Assembly: GCA_946187975.1 (NCBI GenBank) | Contig: CAMHTE010000003.1 | Coordinates: forward strand, 1-55,361 | DNA: 55,361 nucleotides | Direction of reading: 5' to 3' | Source of the DNA: an uncultured Bacteroidales bacterium | GTDB taxonomy: Bacteria > Bacteroidota > Bacteroidia > Bacteroidales > UBA932 | Position numbers and translations under genes: made by a program | In this document: piece after piece, positions 32,762-43,661 of the stretch | Numbering within the stretch: the first letter of the stretch is position 1 | Layout: every line of letters starts with the position of its first letter | Notes under the pieces: generated by a model | What the model saw: only the letters and a program-made list of their open reading frames with translations | Told to the model about the DNA's origin: nothing | The model's database searches: none

Positions 32762-33552
32762 TGCGCGGCCCCCTCCTGACGGGCAAGCTGTTCCTCGTGC
32801 TCACGCTGGGCACGCTCCACCGACACCGAACGCTTGAGCACGAAGCCGGATCCAAGGTACTTGGTACGCACGTCCTCGTCGCCGGCAAGCGATTCGGGAG
32901 TACCCTGCTGCAGTATAGTACCCTCGTAGAGAAGGTAAGCACGGTCGGTAATTGCCAGGGTTTCGCCCACGTTGTGGTCGGTTATGATGACGCCGATGTT
33001 CTTGTATTTGAGTTTTGCGATGATGTACTGGATATCCTCAACGGCAATGGGGTCAACGCCGGCGAAAGGCTCGTCGAGAAGGATGAACTTGGGGTCGATG
33101 GCAAGGGCACGGGCAATCTCGCAGCGGCGGCGTTCGCCTCCCGACAACTGTATGCCAAGGCTCTTGCGAACCTTGCTGAGGTTGAACTCGTCGATAAGGC
33201 GCTCGAGCCTTTCCTTACGCTCTGCCTTGCTCATGGAGGTCATCTCCATTACCGACATTATATTGTCCTCAACGCTCATCTTGCGGAAGACGGAAGCCTC
33301 CTGAGGCAGGTAACCCACACCCTTCTGGGCGCGCTTATACATAGGCAGACCGGTAATTTCCTCATCGTCGAGGAAGATGCGGCCGTCGTTGGGCACTATC
33401 TGCCCAGTGATCATGTAAAAGCTGGTGGTCTTTCCGGCTCCGTTGGGCCCGAGGAAGCCGACGATCTCGCCCTGGTTGACTTCCATCGACACTCCCTTCA
33501 CGACGGTGCGGACACCGTATTTCTTAACAAGATTCTCGCAACGTAGTTTCAT
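32758..33552 (-). CDS. lptB: Lipopolysaccharide export ABC transporter ATP-binding protein LptB
   Basis: 264 residues, an ABC ATPase with Walker [19 protein letters not shown]-loop [15 protein letters not shown] (the LptB-specific form), signature [17 protein letters not shown], Walker [17 protein letters not shown] and the switch His in [10 protein letters not shown]. It powers LPS movement from the inner membrane through LptFGC. About 25 residues at the C-terminus (after RTKYLGSGF) extend beyond the usual end and are charged and Gln-rich. It lies 6 bases after dnaX and overlaps the regulator gene downstream. Confidence 0.95.
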   Translation of the reverse strand: MKLRCENLVKKYGVRTVVKGVSMEVNQGEIVGFLGPNGAGKTTSFYMITGQIVPNDGRIFLDDEEITGLPMYKRAQKGVGYLPQEASVFRKMSVEDNIMSVMEMTSMSKAERKERLERLIDEFNLSKVRKSLGIQLSGGERRRCEIARALAIDPKFILLDEPFAGVDPIAVEDIQYIIAKLKYKNIGVIITDHNVGETLAITDRAYLLYEGTILQQGTPESLAGDEDVRTKYLGSGFVLKRSVSVERAQREHEEQLARQEGAAQ

Positions 33553-33558
33553 ATCAGT

Positions 33559-35478
33559 CTATTTGGCGTCAAGGCCGAGGTCCTTGACAAGATCGCGGAC
33601 TTCGGGGTTGCTGTCTATAAGCACTTTTGCCTTTTCGGAAGGCAGGTATATCTTCGGGCCGCCTTCCTCATCGGGCTGAAGGGTGACGGTGATGCGGATG
33701 CACGAGGTGGATAGCATGCCGTTTAGGGCGTTCTCCATCTTGCGGCGAGGGCCTGAATCGATCCAGCGCTTCTGCGCGTCGTTTACCACCTCGAAACTTA
33801 TCTCCTTGGCTCCGTCCACGTCCGCAAACGAGAGTTTGGCGGAATTAAGGGCGTAGGAAAGACGGGGTTTGCCTTCTGATACGACCTCCACCATGCGAGG
33901 CCAGACATCGAGTACGGCTTCGTCGGTAGGGATGGCTGGGGCCGCTGGGGCTTCCACAGGAGCATCCTGTTCCGGGCTCGCGGAATCATCGGCTTGAGCG
34001 GCGGGCTTGACTGCAGCAACGACAGGGGCAGCGACAGCGGCTGCTTCATCGCTCGCATCCATAAGGCTCTTGATGGAGCGGGATGAGCGCCTGCGGGGTG
34101 CAGGTTCGGCAGGGGCAGGCTCCTCCGCGGGAGCGGCGGCCGGTTTCGAGACAGCGGGTGCCGCCGGCTCCTCCGCCTTCGGCTGAGGGGCGTCGTCCTC
34201 TATGTCAAGGAGTTCGATAACTTCCGGCTCCTCGGAAGCTGCAGGGCTCTTCGCCGGGGCGGGAGCGGGGGCAGCAGGCGCGGCAACAGGTGCAGCAGCA
34301 GGCGCGGCAGGCTTAACAGCGGCTGCGGGGGCTGCTACAGGTGCAGCGGGTGCAACGGGTGCAGCAACGGGCTCCGAGGCGGGAACGCCGGCGATGAATG
34401 CCAACTTCATGAGGGCGAACTCTATATGCAGGCGCTGATTGGTGCTGGTGCGGTAGCCGGCCTCGCAGGCGGTGGTGATATCCAGGGCCTGATAGAGGAA
34501 CTGCACGCTGCAGCGTGCGGCCTGCTCGCGATAGCGACCGGCGAAGGATGCGGGCAGCTCAAGCAGGGACTCAAGTCCGCCGGTGTGGGCGACGAGAAGG
34601 TCGCGGAGGTGTTCGCCGAGGGCGGACACGAAGTGCAGGGCATTGAAGCCCTTGGCGAGTATCTCGTCGAAGATCATCAGCGCGGAAGCGTAGTCCTTTG
34701 CCAGGAAGGCATCCACAAGACGGAACGAATACTCGTAGTCGAGGACTCCGAGATTACGGATTACGTCCGCGTACTGTATGTCATTGCCGCAGAATGCAAC
34801 TGTCTGGTCGAAGATGGTCAGGGCGTCGCGCATGGCGCCGTCGGCCTTCTGGGCTATCACATGTAGCGATTCGTCGTCCACGTGCACCCCTTCCTTGTCG
34901 GCTATGGCGCGAAGGTTACGCACCATGTCGGGGACTCCGATACGGTTGAAATCATAGGTCTGGCAGCGGGAAAGGATGGTAGGGAGGACCTTGTGCTTCT
35001 CGGTGGTGCAGAGTATGAAGATGGCGTATGACGGGGGTTCCTCGAGGGTTTTGAGGAAGGCGTTGAAAGCCGCCGTGCTGAGCATATGCACCTCGTCGAT
35101 TATATACACGCTGTACTTACCCACCTGGGGAGGGATCTGCACCTTGTCCATCAGCACTTTGATGTCCTCAACGCTGTTGTTGGACGCCGCGTCGAGCTCA
35201 TAGATGCAGTACGAGCGGCCTTCCGCGAACGAAACGCACGACTCGCACTCTCCGCAGGGCTCCATGTCGGGACCCGGGTGGAGGCAGTTGATGGTTTTGG
35301 CAAAGATGCGCGCGGTACTGGTCTTGCCCACCCCGCGGGGGCCGCAGAAAAGGTATGCATGCGCCAGCTGCCCGCGAAGAATGGAATTCTTGAGGGTCTG
35401 CGCTATGTTATCCTGCCCTATAAGGCTCCCGAAAGAGTCCGGGCGATACTTGCGGGCCGATACGATATACTCTGACAT
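33559..35478 (-). CDS. dnaX: DNA polymerase III subunit gamma/tau
   Basis: 639 residues. The clamp-loader ATPase (1-370) begins MSEYIVSARKYRPDSFGSLI and has Walker A FCGPRGVGKTSTARIFAKTI, four zinc-binding cysteines in the NCLHPGP...CGECESC region, Walker B YIIDEVHMLS and sensor CTTEKHKVLPTILSRCQ. A Pro/Ala-rich low-complexity linker covers about 370-530 and a tau-type C-terminal domain about 530-639. It is the clamp-loader motor and polymerase-coupling subunit of the replisome. I found no obvious A-rich slippery heptamer that would give a gamma form. Its -7 box lies 6 bases before the start. Confidence 0.97.
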   Translation of the reverse strand: MSEYIVSARKYRPDSFGSLIGQDNIAQTLKNSILRGQLAHAYLFCGPRGVGKTSTARIFAKTINCLHPGPDMEPCGECESCVSFAEGRSYCIYELDAASNNSVEDIKVLMDKVQIPPQVGKYSVYIIDEVHMLSTAAFNAFLKTLEEPPSYAIFILCTTEKHKVLPTILSRCQTYDFNRIGVPDMVRNLRAIADKEGVHVDDESLHVIAQKADGAMRDALTIFDQTVAFCGNDIQYADVIRNLGVLDYEYSFRLVDAFLAKDYASALMIFDEILAKGFNALHFVSALGEHLRDLLVAHTGGLESLLELPASFAGRYREQAARCSVQFLYQALDITTACEAGYRTSTNQRLHIEFALMKLAFIAGVPASEPVAAPVAPAAPVAAPAAAVKPAAPAAAPVAAPAAPAPAPAKSPAASEEPEVIELLDIEDDAPQPKAEEPAAPAVSKPAAAPAEEPAPAEPAPRRRSSRSIKSLMDASDEAAAVAAPVVAAVKPAAQADDSASPEQDAPVEAPAAPAIPTDEAVLDVWPRMVEVVSEGKPRLSYALNSAKLSFADVDGAKEISFEVVNDAQKRWIDSGPRRKMENALNGMLSTSCIRITVTLQPDEEGGPKIYLPSEKAKVLIDSNPEVRDLVKDLGLDAK

Positions 35479-35484
35479 AGTTTA

Positions 35485-35492
35485 CAAATTTA
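35485..35492 (-). promoter_or_regulatory. -7 element (TAAATTTG) for dnaX
   Basis: An exact TAnnTTTG match on the minus strand, 6 bases before the dnaX start. It is divergent from the + strand box at 35507-35514, with 14 bases between the two. Confidence 0.6.
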
Positions 35493-35506
35493 GCATTTAT
35501 TTTTAG

Positions 35507-35514
35507 TAAATTTG
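35507..35514 (+). promoter_or_regulatory. -7 element (TAAATTTG) for the gene at 35532
   Basis: An exact TAnnTTTG match on the + strand. It puts transcription start near 35518-35521, which favours ATG 35532 over GTG 35520 as the start of the downstream gene. Confidence 0.6.
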
Positions 35515-35531
35515 CGACGGTGAAAACGCAA

Positions 35532-36158
35532 ATGAAAAAATATTTGCTGGCCGCCCTGCTCGCACTTCTCTGCCAGGCCCTCTGGGGGCAGGGCAGGCTT
35601 TATACGCGCAAGGTAAGGCTGGAAGACTTCCCCAGCAAAACCACCAAAGTGGTAATGACCGGCCATCCCCTGTTGGACGCCGTGGTGCGTGAGGAAGTGG
35701 CCAGCCGCTGGCGCGTCTCGCCCTTCGAGTTCTGCACGGTCGGCGAATACCAGCGCCTGAGGGCGGGCAACCTTCACTACTTCCTGCGTTTCGCCCAGGA
35801 CGTGGACTTCACCTATTTGGTACTTACGAAAGGCGGTTACAGCGAAGATCCGGACCAGCTGAAACAGGGCTTCGACGTGGTAATGCTGCCGGTTGCCGGA
35901 GCCGACGTGCAGGGATCCGACACCATGGTTCACATGGACGCCTTCGTCGATATCATCCAGGAATTCATCACCCGCGCACAGGAATCCGAAACCGTCGCAT
36001 ACCGCGGTCTGAAGGCAATCAGCAAAGGGCACAAAAGCGGAGAACAGGTGGTGCTGGAGATAGCTCCCTCGTCGGGTTCGAAAAAGGGCTGGCGCATTGC
36101 CTTTACCAAGGACACGCACCAGCTCTGTTCCATACGGAAATACCGCTGCCGCAAGTAG
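35532..36158 (+). CDS. Secreted protein of unknown function (Bacteroidales type)
   Basis: 208 residues. A signal peptide, MKKYLLAALLALLCQALWGQ, is followed by a soluble mixed alpha/beta domain without recognisable catalytic motif. Noticeable segments are MTGHPLLDAVVREEVASRW, the FAQDVDFTYLVLTKGGYSED stretch and a basic C-terminus (SIRKYRCRK). I do not recognise the family. An in-frame GTG at 35520 would add four residues, but the -7 box suggests the mRNA begins there. It is a one-gene unit, divergent from dnaX and convergent with metG (3 bases between stops). Confidence 0.75.
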   Translation: MKKYLLAALLALLCQALWGQGRLYTRKVRLEDFPSKTTKVVMTGHPLLDAVVREEVASRWRVSPFEFCTVGEYQRLRAGNLHYFLRFAQDVDFTYLVLTKGGYSEDPDQLKQGFDVVMLPVAGADVQGSDTMVHMDAFVDIIQEFITRAQESETVAYRGLKAISKGHKSGEQVVLEIAPSSGSKKGWRIAFTKDTHQLCSIRKYRCRK

Positions 36159-36161
36159 CGG

Positions 36162-38219
36162 CTATCCTATCTCGGCTCCGTTTACAAGTACCTCCTGAGG
36201 GGTGATGAAGCGCATCTTGCCGTCGCCCTGCTTAGCCATAAGGATCATACCCTTGGACTCGATTCCCTTTATTACACGGGGCTTGAGGTTGGCAAGTATG
36301 CATATCTGTTTGCCTAGCATATCCTCGGGAGAATAGAACTCCGCGATGCCGGACACGATGACACGTTTGTCGATACCGGTATCGATGGTGAGTTTGAGGA
36401 GTTTGTCGGTCTTTGGCACGCGTTCGGCCTCCAGGACGGTGGCGGTGCGGATGTCCATCTTTTCGAAATCGTCGAAAGTGCATTCTTCCTTCTGCGGAGC
36501 CACCTGCGCTGCGGCGGCAGCCTTTGCGGCGGCTTCCTTCTCGGCACGGATGGCGGCCAGACGGTCCAGCTGCTTCTGGATTGCATCGTCCTCTATCTTG
36601 GAGAACAGAAGCTCCGGCTCGGACAGTTTGTGACCTGCAGGAAGGATCTCCGCACTGCCCAGGCTCTCCCAATCGGCCTTTTCGATAGAGAGCATCTTCC
36701 TGAGGCGGGCACAGGCGAAGGGAGTGAAGGGCTCGAAGGCCACTGCCAGATCCGCGCACAGCTGCAGGCAGACATTCAGGATGGTTGCAGTGCGAGCCAT
36801 GTCGGTCTTGGCCACCTTCCAGGGTTCGCTGTCGGAGATGTATTTATTTCCTATGCGGGCTATCGACATGGCGTCCTTCAGTGCCTCGCGGAAGCGGAAA
36901 CCTTCGATATTGCGCTCAATGCTCGCGCGGAGTTCCGGAATCTGCTCCAGCACCTCGCGGTCGGCGGCGGTCAGTTCGCCTGCAGCGGGAACCTTGCCCT
37001 CGAAATACTTGTGGGTAAGAACTACGGCGCGGTTGACGAAGTTGCCGAAGATAGCTACGAGCTCGGAATTATTGCGGGCCTGGAACTCCTTCCAGCTGAA
37101 GTCGTTATCCTTGGTCTCGGGAGCATTGGCAGTGAGGACGTAGCGGAGCACATCTTCCTTGCCGGGGAAATCCTCGACGTATTCGTGCGCCCAAACGGCC
37201 CAGCCGCGCGAAGTGGAGATCTTGTCCCCTTCCAGGTTCAGGAACTCGTTGGCCGGCACGTTGTCGGGCAGGATGAATCCGTCGCCATAAGCCTTGAGCA
37301 TGGCTGGGAACACTATGCAGTGGAAAACTATATTGTCCTTGCCAATGAAATGAACCAGGCGCGTGTCGGGCGATTTCCACCATTTTTCCCAGCTGTCCGG
37401 CAGCAGCTCCATGGTGTTGGAGATGTATCCTATCGGGGCGTCGAACCACACGTAGAGAACCTTGCCCTCAGCGCCTTCGACGGGAACGGGAACGCCCCAG
37501 TCGAGATCGCGGGTGACGGCACGGGGCTGAAGACCTCCGTCGAGCCAGCTCTTGACCTGGCCGTAAACGGTGGAGCGCCACTCCTTATGTCCGTCGAGTA
37601 TCCATTCGCGCAGCCACTGTTCATAATCCTGGAGAGGGAGGTACCAATGGGTGGTCTTCTTCTTTATCGGCTCCGCTCCGCTGAGGCGGGAACGAGGATT
37701 GATAAGCTCCTCCGGGCTGAGCGTGGAGCCGCAGTGCTCGCACTGGTCGCCGTAGGCGCCCTCATGTCCGCAACGGGGGCAGGTGCCCTCTATATAACGG
37801 TCGGCAAGGAAGGTCTTGGCCTCCGGATCATAATACTGCTCGCTTTCGCGGGTAACGAACTTGCCTTCGTCGTATAGTTTGCGGAAGAACTGAGCGGCGT
37901 TCTTTTCGTGCACTTTGGAACTGGTCCGTCCGTAAACGTCGAAATTGATGCCCAGGGCCTTGAAACTGTCGGCGATAATCTTGTGGTATCTGTCCACTAT
38001 ATCCTGCGGGCTGCAGCCCTGCTGGCGGGCCTTGATGGTAATGGGAACCCCATGCTCGTCGCTGCCGCACACATACAGCACATCCTCTCCGCGAAGCCGG
38101 AGATACCTCACGTAGATGTCGGCAGGCACATAAACTCCGGCCAGGTGCCCGATATGCACCGGACCGTTGGCATAAGGCAACGCACAGGTTACCAGGGTTC
38201 TCTTGAACTTCTTTTCCAT
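36162..38219 (-). CDS. metG: Methionyl-tRNA synthetase with C-terminal tRNA-binding domain
   Basis: 685 residues. The class I core has [17 protein letters not shown] (HIGH motif), a four-Cys zinc knuckle in [18 protein letters not shown], and the KMSKS equivalent DKISTSRGW. The anticodon-binding helical domain spans about 390-545. A Lys/Ala-rich linker leads to a Trbp111/EMAP-like OB-fold (about 580-685, [17 protein letters not shown]). It charges tRNA-Met in the cytoplasm. The start overlaps the dnaG stop by one base, and the gene ends the yigZ to metG run. Confidence 0.97.
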   Translation of the reverse strand: MEKKFKRTLVTCALPYANGPVHIGHLAGVYVPADIYVRYLRLRGEDVLYVCGSDEHGVPITIKARQQGCSPQDIVDRYHKIIADSFKALGINFDVYGRTSSKVHEKNAAQFFRKLYDEGKFVTRESEQYYDPEAKTFLADRYIEGTCPRCGHEGAYGDQCEHCGSTLSPEELINPRSRLSGAEPIKKKTTHWYLPLQDYEQWLREWILDGHKEWRSTVYGQVKSWLDGGLQPRAVTRDLDWGVPVPVEGAEGKVLYVWFDAPIGYISNTMELLPDSWEKWWKSPDTRLVHFIGKDNIVFHCIVFPAMLKAYGDGFILPDNVPANEFLNLEGDKISTSRGWAVWAHEYVEDFPGKEDVLRYVLTANAPETKDNDFSWKEFQARNNSELVAIFGNFVNRAVVLTHKYFEGKVPAAGELTAADREVLEQIPELRASIERNIEGFRFREALKDAMSIARIGNKYISDSEPWKVAKTDMARTATILNVCLQLCADLAVAFEPFTPFACARLRKMLSIEKADWESLGSAEILPAGHKLSEPELLFSKIEDDAIQKQLDRLAAIRAEKEAAAKAAAAAQVAPQKEECTFDDFEKMDIRTATVLEAERVPKTDKLLKLTIDTGIDKRVIVSGIAEFYSPEDMLGKQICILANLKPRVIKGIESKGMILMAKQGDGKMRFITPQEVLVNGAEIG

Positions 38220-40201
38220 TATTTATATTCTTCTTTTGCTATCTTTTGATGGTACTTTTCCTCCTTGCGACGCTGGACCATGATTTCGGCGAGTATGGCC
38301 TGCTCTTCCTCGGGAGAGACACCCTTCATGCTCTTCTGAAGACGCCTGGCTGTACTCTTCGCCCTTTTCTCCCCGAGATACAGGAGGGTTTTTGGCACCT
38401 GCGCCGCCAGCCATGAAGGGACCGCAGTCATGGAATTGCTGAGACTCTTGAGCGTAAGCGGATATTTGTCCATGGACAATTCCGCAACTATGGATGCGGT
38501 TATCCTGTCGGGGGAATCCATCAGGCGACGCACTATTTCCGACTGCTCCATACCTTCGTCGTACAGTTCCAAATATTTGTCGTAGAGGTCGCGGTACTGT
38601 GAATTGTAAAAAGGCTCGCCCGTCTCGTCGATAGCGGCCGAAATAAACTCCGCAACTGTCATCGGCTCCCCTTCCGGATCGTAATAACGCGAATCCGTTT
38701 CAAACTCCATAGGGTCGCAGCCATGACATAGCAGGAATCCCAGCAGCTCCTTCTCCACAGGGGATACTATGGGATCTTCGGGGATATATTTCTGCGGATT
38801 TGACGGCGTCGGGGACGGTGCGACGGAAACCTCAGTTTCCTGCGCCTGGGGCTCTCCGGAGGCACGGGCCTCGCGTTCGCGCTCGCGCTTCTCTTCTTCC
38901 AGCAGGCGGCTCCGAGTGGCATTCACACGGGTGAAGAGTATTTCCTGGCTGACGTCGAATTTGCGCGCGGCGGCGTCCACGAAGACGGAACGCTTTACGG
39001 CATCCGGGATTCGCGCTATTGTATCAGCGCAATCGTTCACGAAATTGGCCTTTCGGAGAGGGTCGCCAGCCGCCTCGCCAAGGAGTATGTCGGTCTTGAA
39101 GGTCAGGAAATCCTTCCCCTCGTTTTTAATGTAGTCCTGAACCTCTTCCAAAGTGTGCGCACGGGCGAAAGAGTCGGGATCCTCCCCTTCCGGGAGAAGC
39201 ACAACAGTCACGTCCATATCCTCTGCAAGGAGCATGTCGATATCCTTGAGCGAAGCGTGGATGCCGGCTGAATCGCCGTCGTTCATCAACACCACGTTCT
39301 TAGTAAACTTACGTATGAGGCGTACCTGCTGTACCGTAAGGGCCGTCCCGCAGGGGGCTACCACGTTGCAGATTCCCAGCTGGTGCAGCATCACCAGGTC
39401 CACGTTGCCCTCGACTATGATGCATCTGTCCTCCTTCGCAATGGCCTGCTTCGCGAACCATATTCCGAAGAGGATGTTGCTCTTCTTGTAAATCTCCGTG
39501 TCGGGAGAATTGACGTATTTGGCCGGGTTGTCGGAACGCAGCGTGCGGCCGCTGAAGGCTATCACGCGCCCGCTCACAGAGTGGATGGGGAACATCACGC
39601 GCTCGCGGAATTTGTCCGCGAGGGTTCCGTCCTCGCGCTTCACCACCAGACCTGCGTCCAGCAGGTATTCTTCCTTATAACCGGCAGCCCTGGCGGCATC
39701 GAGCAGGTCCGTCTTCCCCGATGGGGCCCATCCGAGCCCGAAACGGGCTATGGTCTCATCCTCGAGCTTGCGGGAATGGTAGTAGGCCATTGCAACGTCC
39801 TTGCCCTCGCCGGATTCGAGCTGGCCCGCGAAAAACTTCTGTGCGAACTCGCTCACAAGCAGAAGGCTCTCGCTGCGCTGACGCCTGACTTCCTCTTCCG
39901 GGGATAGCTCCTCCTCAACCACTTCTATATTATAGCGTTTTGCCATGTAACGCAGGGCCTCCGTGTACGAGCAATGCTCATGCTCCATCACGAAGCCCAC
40001 GGCGGAACCGGCCTTGCCGCAGCCGAAACATTTGTATATGCCCTTTGCGGGAGAGACGTAGAACGAAGGGGTCTTTTCCTCATGGAAGGGGCAGCAGGCA
40101 ACGTAATTGGCTCCGCGGCGCTTGAGCGTCACGAAGTCGCCCACCACCTCTTCGATACGGGCGGTGTCCAGGATAAGGTTGACTGTTTCCTGCGGAATCA
40201 C
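38219..40201 (-). CDS. dnaG: DNA primase
   Basis: 660 residues. The CHC2 zinc-binding domain (about 35-65, with [16 protein letters not shown] and CFGCGKAG) is followed by the catalytic core with TOPRIM signatures ([36 protein letters not shown]). A linker rich in charged residues near 430-470 precedes a C-terminal helical DnaB-interaction region. It makes RNA primers for replication. The start overlaps the recQ stop by four bases (ATGA), which is an uncommon gene neighbour for dnaG outside Bacteroidetes. Confidence 0.97.
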   Translation of the reverse strand: MIPQETVNLILDTARIEEVVGDFVTLKRRGANYVACCPFHEEKTPSFYVSPAKGIYKCFGCGKAGSAVGFVMEHEHCSYTEALRYMAKRYNIEVVEEELSPEEEVRRQRSESLLLVSEFAQKFFAGQLESGEGKDVAMAYYHSRKLEDETIARFGLGWAPSGKTDLLDAARAAGYKEEYLLDAGLVVKREDGTLADKFRERVMFPIHSVSGRVIAFSGRTLRSDNPAKYVNSPDTEIYKKSNILFGIWFAKQAIAKEDRCIIVEGNVDLVMLHQLGICNVVAPCGTALTVQQVRLIRKFTKNVVLMNDGDSAGIHASLKDIDMLLAEDMDVTVVLLPEGEDPDSFARAHTLEEVQDYIKNEGKDFLTFKTDILLGEAAGDPLRKANFVNDCADTIARIPDAVKRSVFVDAAARKFDVSQEILFTRVNATRSRLLEEEKREREREARASGEPQAQETEVSVAPSPTPSNPQKYIPEDPIVSPVEKELLGFLLCHGCDPMEFETDSRYYDPEGEPMTVAEFISAAIDETGEPFYNSQYRDLYDKYLELYDEGMEQSEIVRRLMDSPDRITASIVAELSMDKYPLTLKSLSNSMTAVPSWLAAQVPKTLLYLGEKRAKSTARRLQKSMKGVSPEEEQAILAEIMVQRRKEEKYHQKIAKEEYK

Positions 40202-42411
40202 GATGCTATCTCACAAAGGAATTTAATACGGACCAGACGCACTTCCATCTCCTCGCAGTCGGGCTCGAGGGCTGCGACGGCGTCCTGCACCGAGTCGGAT
40301 TCGGCCTCGTCGCGAAAGTACTCATATATCTCCTCCACTATCTCCTCGTCTATGTTCTCCTCTATATAGTAATTGAGATCGAGTTTGGTTCCGGTCGCAA
40401 CTATGGCTTCGATCTCGCCCATGAGCTCATCCATGTCCATGCCCCTTGAGGAAGCTATGTCCTCGAGGTCCATGCGACGGTCTATGCTCTGGATTATAAA
40501 TATCTTGGTGGCGCCCTTGCCGGGAGCGGTCTTTACCACAAAGTCGTCCGGACGGGTTATCTCGTTCTGCTCCACATAGCGCTTGATGAGCGCCAGGAAC
40601 TCCTCTCCGAACTTACGGGCCTTGCCCTCGCCCACCCCCTGGCAGTTCTTGAGTTCGTCGAAGGTGATGGGATAAAGTATGGACATGTCCTGGAGCGCGG
40701 AGTCGCTGAAGATGATCCAGGGCTGAAGTCCGAGCTTGTGAGAGAGGGACTTGCGGAGGTCTTTGAGCATAGGCAGGAGCACGGGATCGGCCCCTCCCCC
40801 GGAACGCACCGCGGCGTTGGCGGCTACTGCCTCGTCGTCATCGTCGTCGGGCTCACCGTCGGTTTCGTCGTAACGGGTATCCTCTATCAACTGCAGTTCC
40901 CAAGGGTTCTCCAGGAAGCGGCGGCCTTCGTCGCTGACGCGGATGAGTCCATAGGATTCGATTTCCTTCTCAAGCAGATGATGCACGAGGCCCTGATGAA
41001 TTACAGTACACCAGAAACGCTCGTCGCGGGGGGCGCCCGCTCCGAAGAATTCCAGCTCGTCGTGCTTGTACGACTTTATCATGGCGTTCTCCGTGCCGGC
41101 GAGTATGCAGGCGAGATGCTCGACCTTGAAGTGTTCGGGCAGGCTCTCGATGAGGCGTATCAGCAGGCGCATCTGCTCGCGGCCGTCGAAAACCGGCTTG
41201 GGATGCAGGCAGTTATCGCAGCATCCGCAGTTGTCCTTGGGATAATCCTCGCCGAAGTAGCCCAGCAGCAGTTTCCTGCGGCACTGGCCGGATTCGGCAT
41301 AGGCCACGACCTCGTTCAGTAGCTGGCGGCTGATTTCCTGCTCGCTGACGGGCTTTCCCTGCATAAACTTCTCGAGCTTGCGTATATCCTTGTAACTGTA
41401 ATACGCCAGGCAGATACCCTCCAGGCCGTCGCGGCCGGCGCGACCGGTCTCCTGATAATAGCTCTCGATGCTCTTGGGGATGTCGTAGTGGATGACGAAG
41501 CGCACGTCGGGCTTATCGATGCCCATTCCGAAGGCTATGGTCGCCACAATGACGTCTATCTCCTCCATCAGGAAGCGGTCCTGGTTCTCCGCACGGACGC
41601 GGGCCTCCAGCCCGGCGTGATACGGCAGGGCACGTATCCCATTGATACAGAGGAACTCCGCCATCTCCTCAACCTTCTTGCGGCTGAGGCAGTAGATAAT
41701 GCCGGATTTTCCGGCGTGCTGGCGGATGAACTTTACTATGTCCTTTTCGGCATCGACCTTTCCGCGCACCTCGTAATAGAGGTTCGGGCGGTTGAACGAC
41801 GACTTGAATATTCCAGCGTTGGGGATGCCAAGGTTCTTTAGTATGTCGCTCTGTACCTTGGGGGTAGCGGTTGCCGTCAGGGCGATTATGGGCGCGCGGC
41901 CTATCTCCTCCACGAGGGAACGGATGCGCCGGTACTCAGGACGGAAGTCGTGACCCCACTCGGAAATACAGTGGGCCTCGTCCACAGCGTAGAACGATAC
42001 CTTTATTATCCTGAGCAGAGCGACGTTCTCTTCCTTGGTCAGCGACTCGGGAGCCACGTAGAGTATCTTGGTCTTGCCGGCGATGAGGTCGGCGCGGACG
42101 TCGTCCATCTCCTGCCTCGAAAGTGAGGAATTAAGAAAATGGGCTATGCTCTCGTTGCCGTTCACGAAGCCGCGGAGCACATCGACCTGGTTCTTCATCA
42201 GGGCGATAAGAGGCGAAATTACTATGGCCGTTCCGTCAGCTACCAGGGCCGGAAGCTGATAACACAAGGATTTTCCACCTCCGGTGGGCATCAGCACGAA
42301 CGCATCGCCGCCGTTCAGGACATGGTTTATAACCACTTCCTGATCGCCTTTGAAAGTGTCGTAGCCGAAGAATTCCTTCAGGGTCTTGTGTATTACTTCC
42401 GAATAATCCAT
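40198..42411 (-). CDS. recQ: ATP-dependent DNA helicase RecQ
   Basis: About 737 residues from MDYSEVIHKTLKEFFGY. The superfamily 2 helicase has LMPTGGGKSLCYQLPAL (Walker A), VDEAHCISEWGHDFRPEY (DEVH box and aromatic-rich loop), and the motif VI region YYQETGRAGRDG. The zinc-binding cysteines are in CRRKLLLGYF and NCGCCDNC. A winged helix and an HRDC domain (about 545-625) follow, then an extra C-terminal helix-turn-helix-like domain. An acidic insert (EPDDDDDEAV) lies between the winged helix and HRDC. An in-frame start at 42441 would overlap the DUF1015 gene, so 42411, 7 bases after it, is preferred. RecQ acts in recombinational repair. Confidence 0.95.
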   Translation of the reverse strand: MDYSEVIHKTLKEFFGYDTFKGDQEVVINHVLNGGDAFVLMPTGGGKSLCYQLPALVADGTAIVISPLIALMKNQVDVLRGFVNGNESIAHFLNSSLSRQEMDDVRADLIAGKTKILYVAPESLTKEENVALLRIIKVSFYAVDEAHCISEWGHDFRPEYRRIRSLVEEIGRAPIIALTATATPKVQSDILKNLGIPNAGIFKSSFNRPNLYYEVRGKVDAEKDIVKFIRQHAGKSGIIYCLSRKKVEEMAEFLCINGIRALPYHAGLEARVRAENQDRFLMEEIDVIVATIAFGMGIDKPDVRFVIHYDIPKSIESYYQETGRAGRDGLEGICLAYYSYKDIRKLEKFMQGKPVSEQEISRQLLNEVVAYAESGQCRRKLLLGYFGEDYPKDNCGCCDNCLHPKPVFDGREQMRLLIRLIESLPEHFKVEHLACILAGTENAMIKSYKHDELEFFGAGAPRDERFWCTVIHQGLVHHLLEKEIESYGLIRVSDEGRRFLENPWELQLIEDTRYDETDGEPDDDDDEAVAANAAVRSGGGADPVLLPMLKDLRKSLSHKLGLQPWIIFSDSALQDMSILYPITFDELKNCQGVGEGKARKFGEEFLALIKRYVEQNEITRPDDFVVKTAPGKGATKIFIIQSIDRRMDLEDIASSRGMDMDELMGEIEAIVATGTKLDLNYYIEENIDEEIVEEIYEYFRDEAESDSVQDAVAALEPDCEEMEVRLVRIKFLCEIAS

Positions 42412-42418
42412 GCTCGCG

Positions 42419-43660
42419 TCAGTCCAAAGTGTGAATTGCAAGTCCGGACCGCAGTTTGGGTTCGAACCAGGTAGTCTTGGGAGGCATGATGTTACCGCTA
42501 TCCGCGATACGCACCAGCTGGTCCATGGAGACGGGGTACATTGCGAAGGCGACCGCCATCTCGCCGGAATCCACGCGGCGCTGCAGTTCGCCCAGTCCGC
42601 GGATACCTCCTACGAAATCGATCCGTTTGTCGGTACGCAGATCCTTGATACCCAGGATTTTGTCGAGGACGAGATTGGAGAGTATGGTCACGTCCAGCAC
42701 CCCGATGGGATCGGAGTCGTCGTAGCGGCCTGGCTTCGCCTTGAGCGAATACCAGATGCCGTCCAGATACATTCCGAACTCATGAAGGGCGGAGGGACGG
42801 TAAGGCGAGGATCCTTCGGGCTTAACGTCGAAATCCTTGTCCAATGCAGCGAGGAAGGCAGCCTTGTCCAGACCGTTCAGGTCCTTTACCACACGGTTGT
42901 AATCGATTATTTTAAGCTGTCCGGCAGGGAAACAGACTGCCATGAACCAGTTATACTCTTCCTCTCCCGTATGGTTGGGATTCTGAGCTTTCTTTTCCTC
43001 GCAGACACGGGCGGCCGCCGCAGTGCGATGGTGGCCGTCGGCCACATAGAAGGCCTCGACTCCCCCGGTGAAGAGTTCGGTTATGCGTGCTATGGTGGCA
43101 TCGTCCGAGACGGTCCAGAACTTGTGCCCGAAGCCGTTGTCGTCAACAAAGGAATACTCAGGAGCGGCGGCGGTAACCCCGGCGACGATGGCGTCGAGGT
43201 CCGCGTCGTCCTTGTACGCGAAGAACACCGGTTCGATATTGGCGTTCTGGATGCGCACGTGCACCATGCGGTCGTCTTCCTTGTCCTTGCGGGTAAGTTC
43301 ATGCTTCTTGATAAGCCCGGAAGCATAATCGCCGGCATGGGCGCAGAGCACTATGCCGTACTGGGTGCGTCCGTCCATGGTCTGGGCGTAAATGTAATAG
43401 CACGGCTTGGGGTCGCGGCGGAGCCACCCGCGCTCCTGCCAGAGGCGGAAATTCTTTACGGCACGCTCGTACACCCTGGGGTCGTGGTCGGGAAGAATAG
43501 GGTCGAAATCAATTTCCGGCTTCGTGATATGAAGCAGCGACTTATCGCCGGCGATACGGGCCGCCTCGACGGAGTTGAGTACGTCGTACGGAGGGGCCGC
43601 CACCTCGGTAACGAGGTCGCGCGGAGGCCTTACGGCCGCAAAGGGTTTGACTCTGACCAT
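42419..43660 (-). CDS. DUF1015 protein of the serine operon
   Basis: 413 residues matching DUF1015: N-terminal VKPFAAVRPPRDLVTEVAAP, PPYDVLN, a LLHITKPEID region and the hallmark YVADGHHRTAAAARV in the middle (about 205-220). There is no signal peptide. The DGHHR motif resembles the nucleotide-binding motif of ParB/sulfiredoxin-fold enzymes, including free-serine kinases, but I cannot assign a reaction. It follows serA by one base, so it is co-expressed with serC and serA. No serB-type phosphoserine phosphatase is in the window, and the serC-serA-DUF1015 order recurs in Bacteroidetes. A role in O-phosphoserine metabolism is an inference. Confidence 0.9.
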   Translation of the reverse strand: MVRVKPFAAVRPPRDLVTEVAAPPYDVLNSVEAARIAGDKSLLHITKPEIDFDPILPDHDPRVYERAVKNFRLWQERGWLRRDPKPCYYIYAQTMDGRTQYGIVLCAHAGDYASGLIKKHELTRKDKEDDRMVHVRIQNANIEPVFFAYKDDADLDAIVAGVTAAAPEYSFVDDNGFGHKFWTVSDDATIARITELFTGGVEAFYVADGHHRTAAAARVCEEKKAQNPNHTGEEEYNWFMAVCFPAGQLKIIDYNRVVKDLNGLDKAAFLAALDKDFDVKPEGSSPYRPSALHEFGMYLDGIWYSLKAKPGRYDDSDPIGVLDVTILSNLVLDKILGIKDLRTDKRIDFVGGIRGLGELQRRVDSGEMAVAFAMYPVSMDQLVRIADSGNIMPPKTTWFEPKLRSGLAIHTLD

Positions 43661-43661
43661 A

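Noticed and set aside
33559-35478. Programmed frameshift in dnaX giving a gamma form
   Set aside because: No A6G-type slippery heptamer or downstream stem was apparent on reading; the full tau-length frame is intact.
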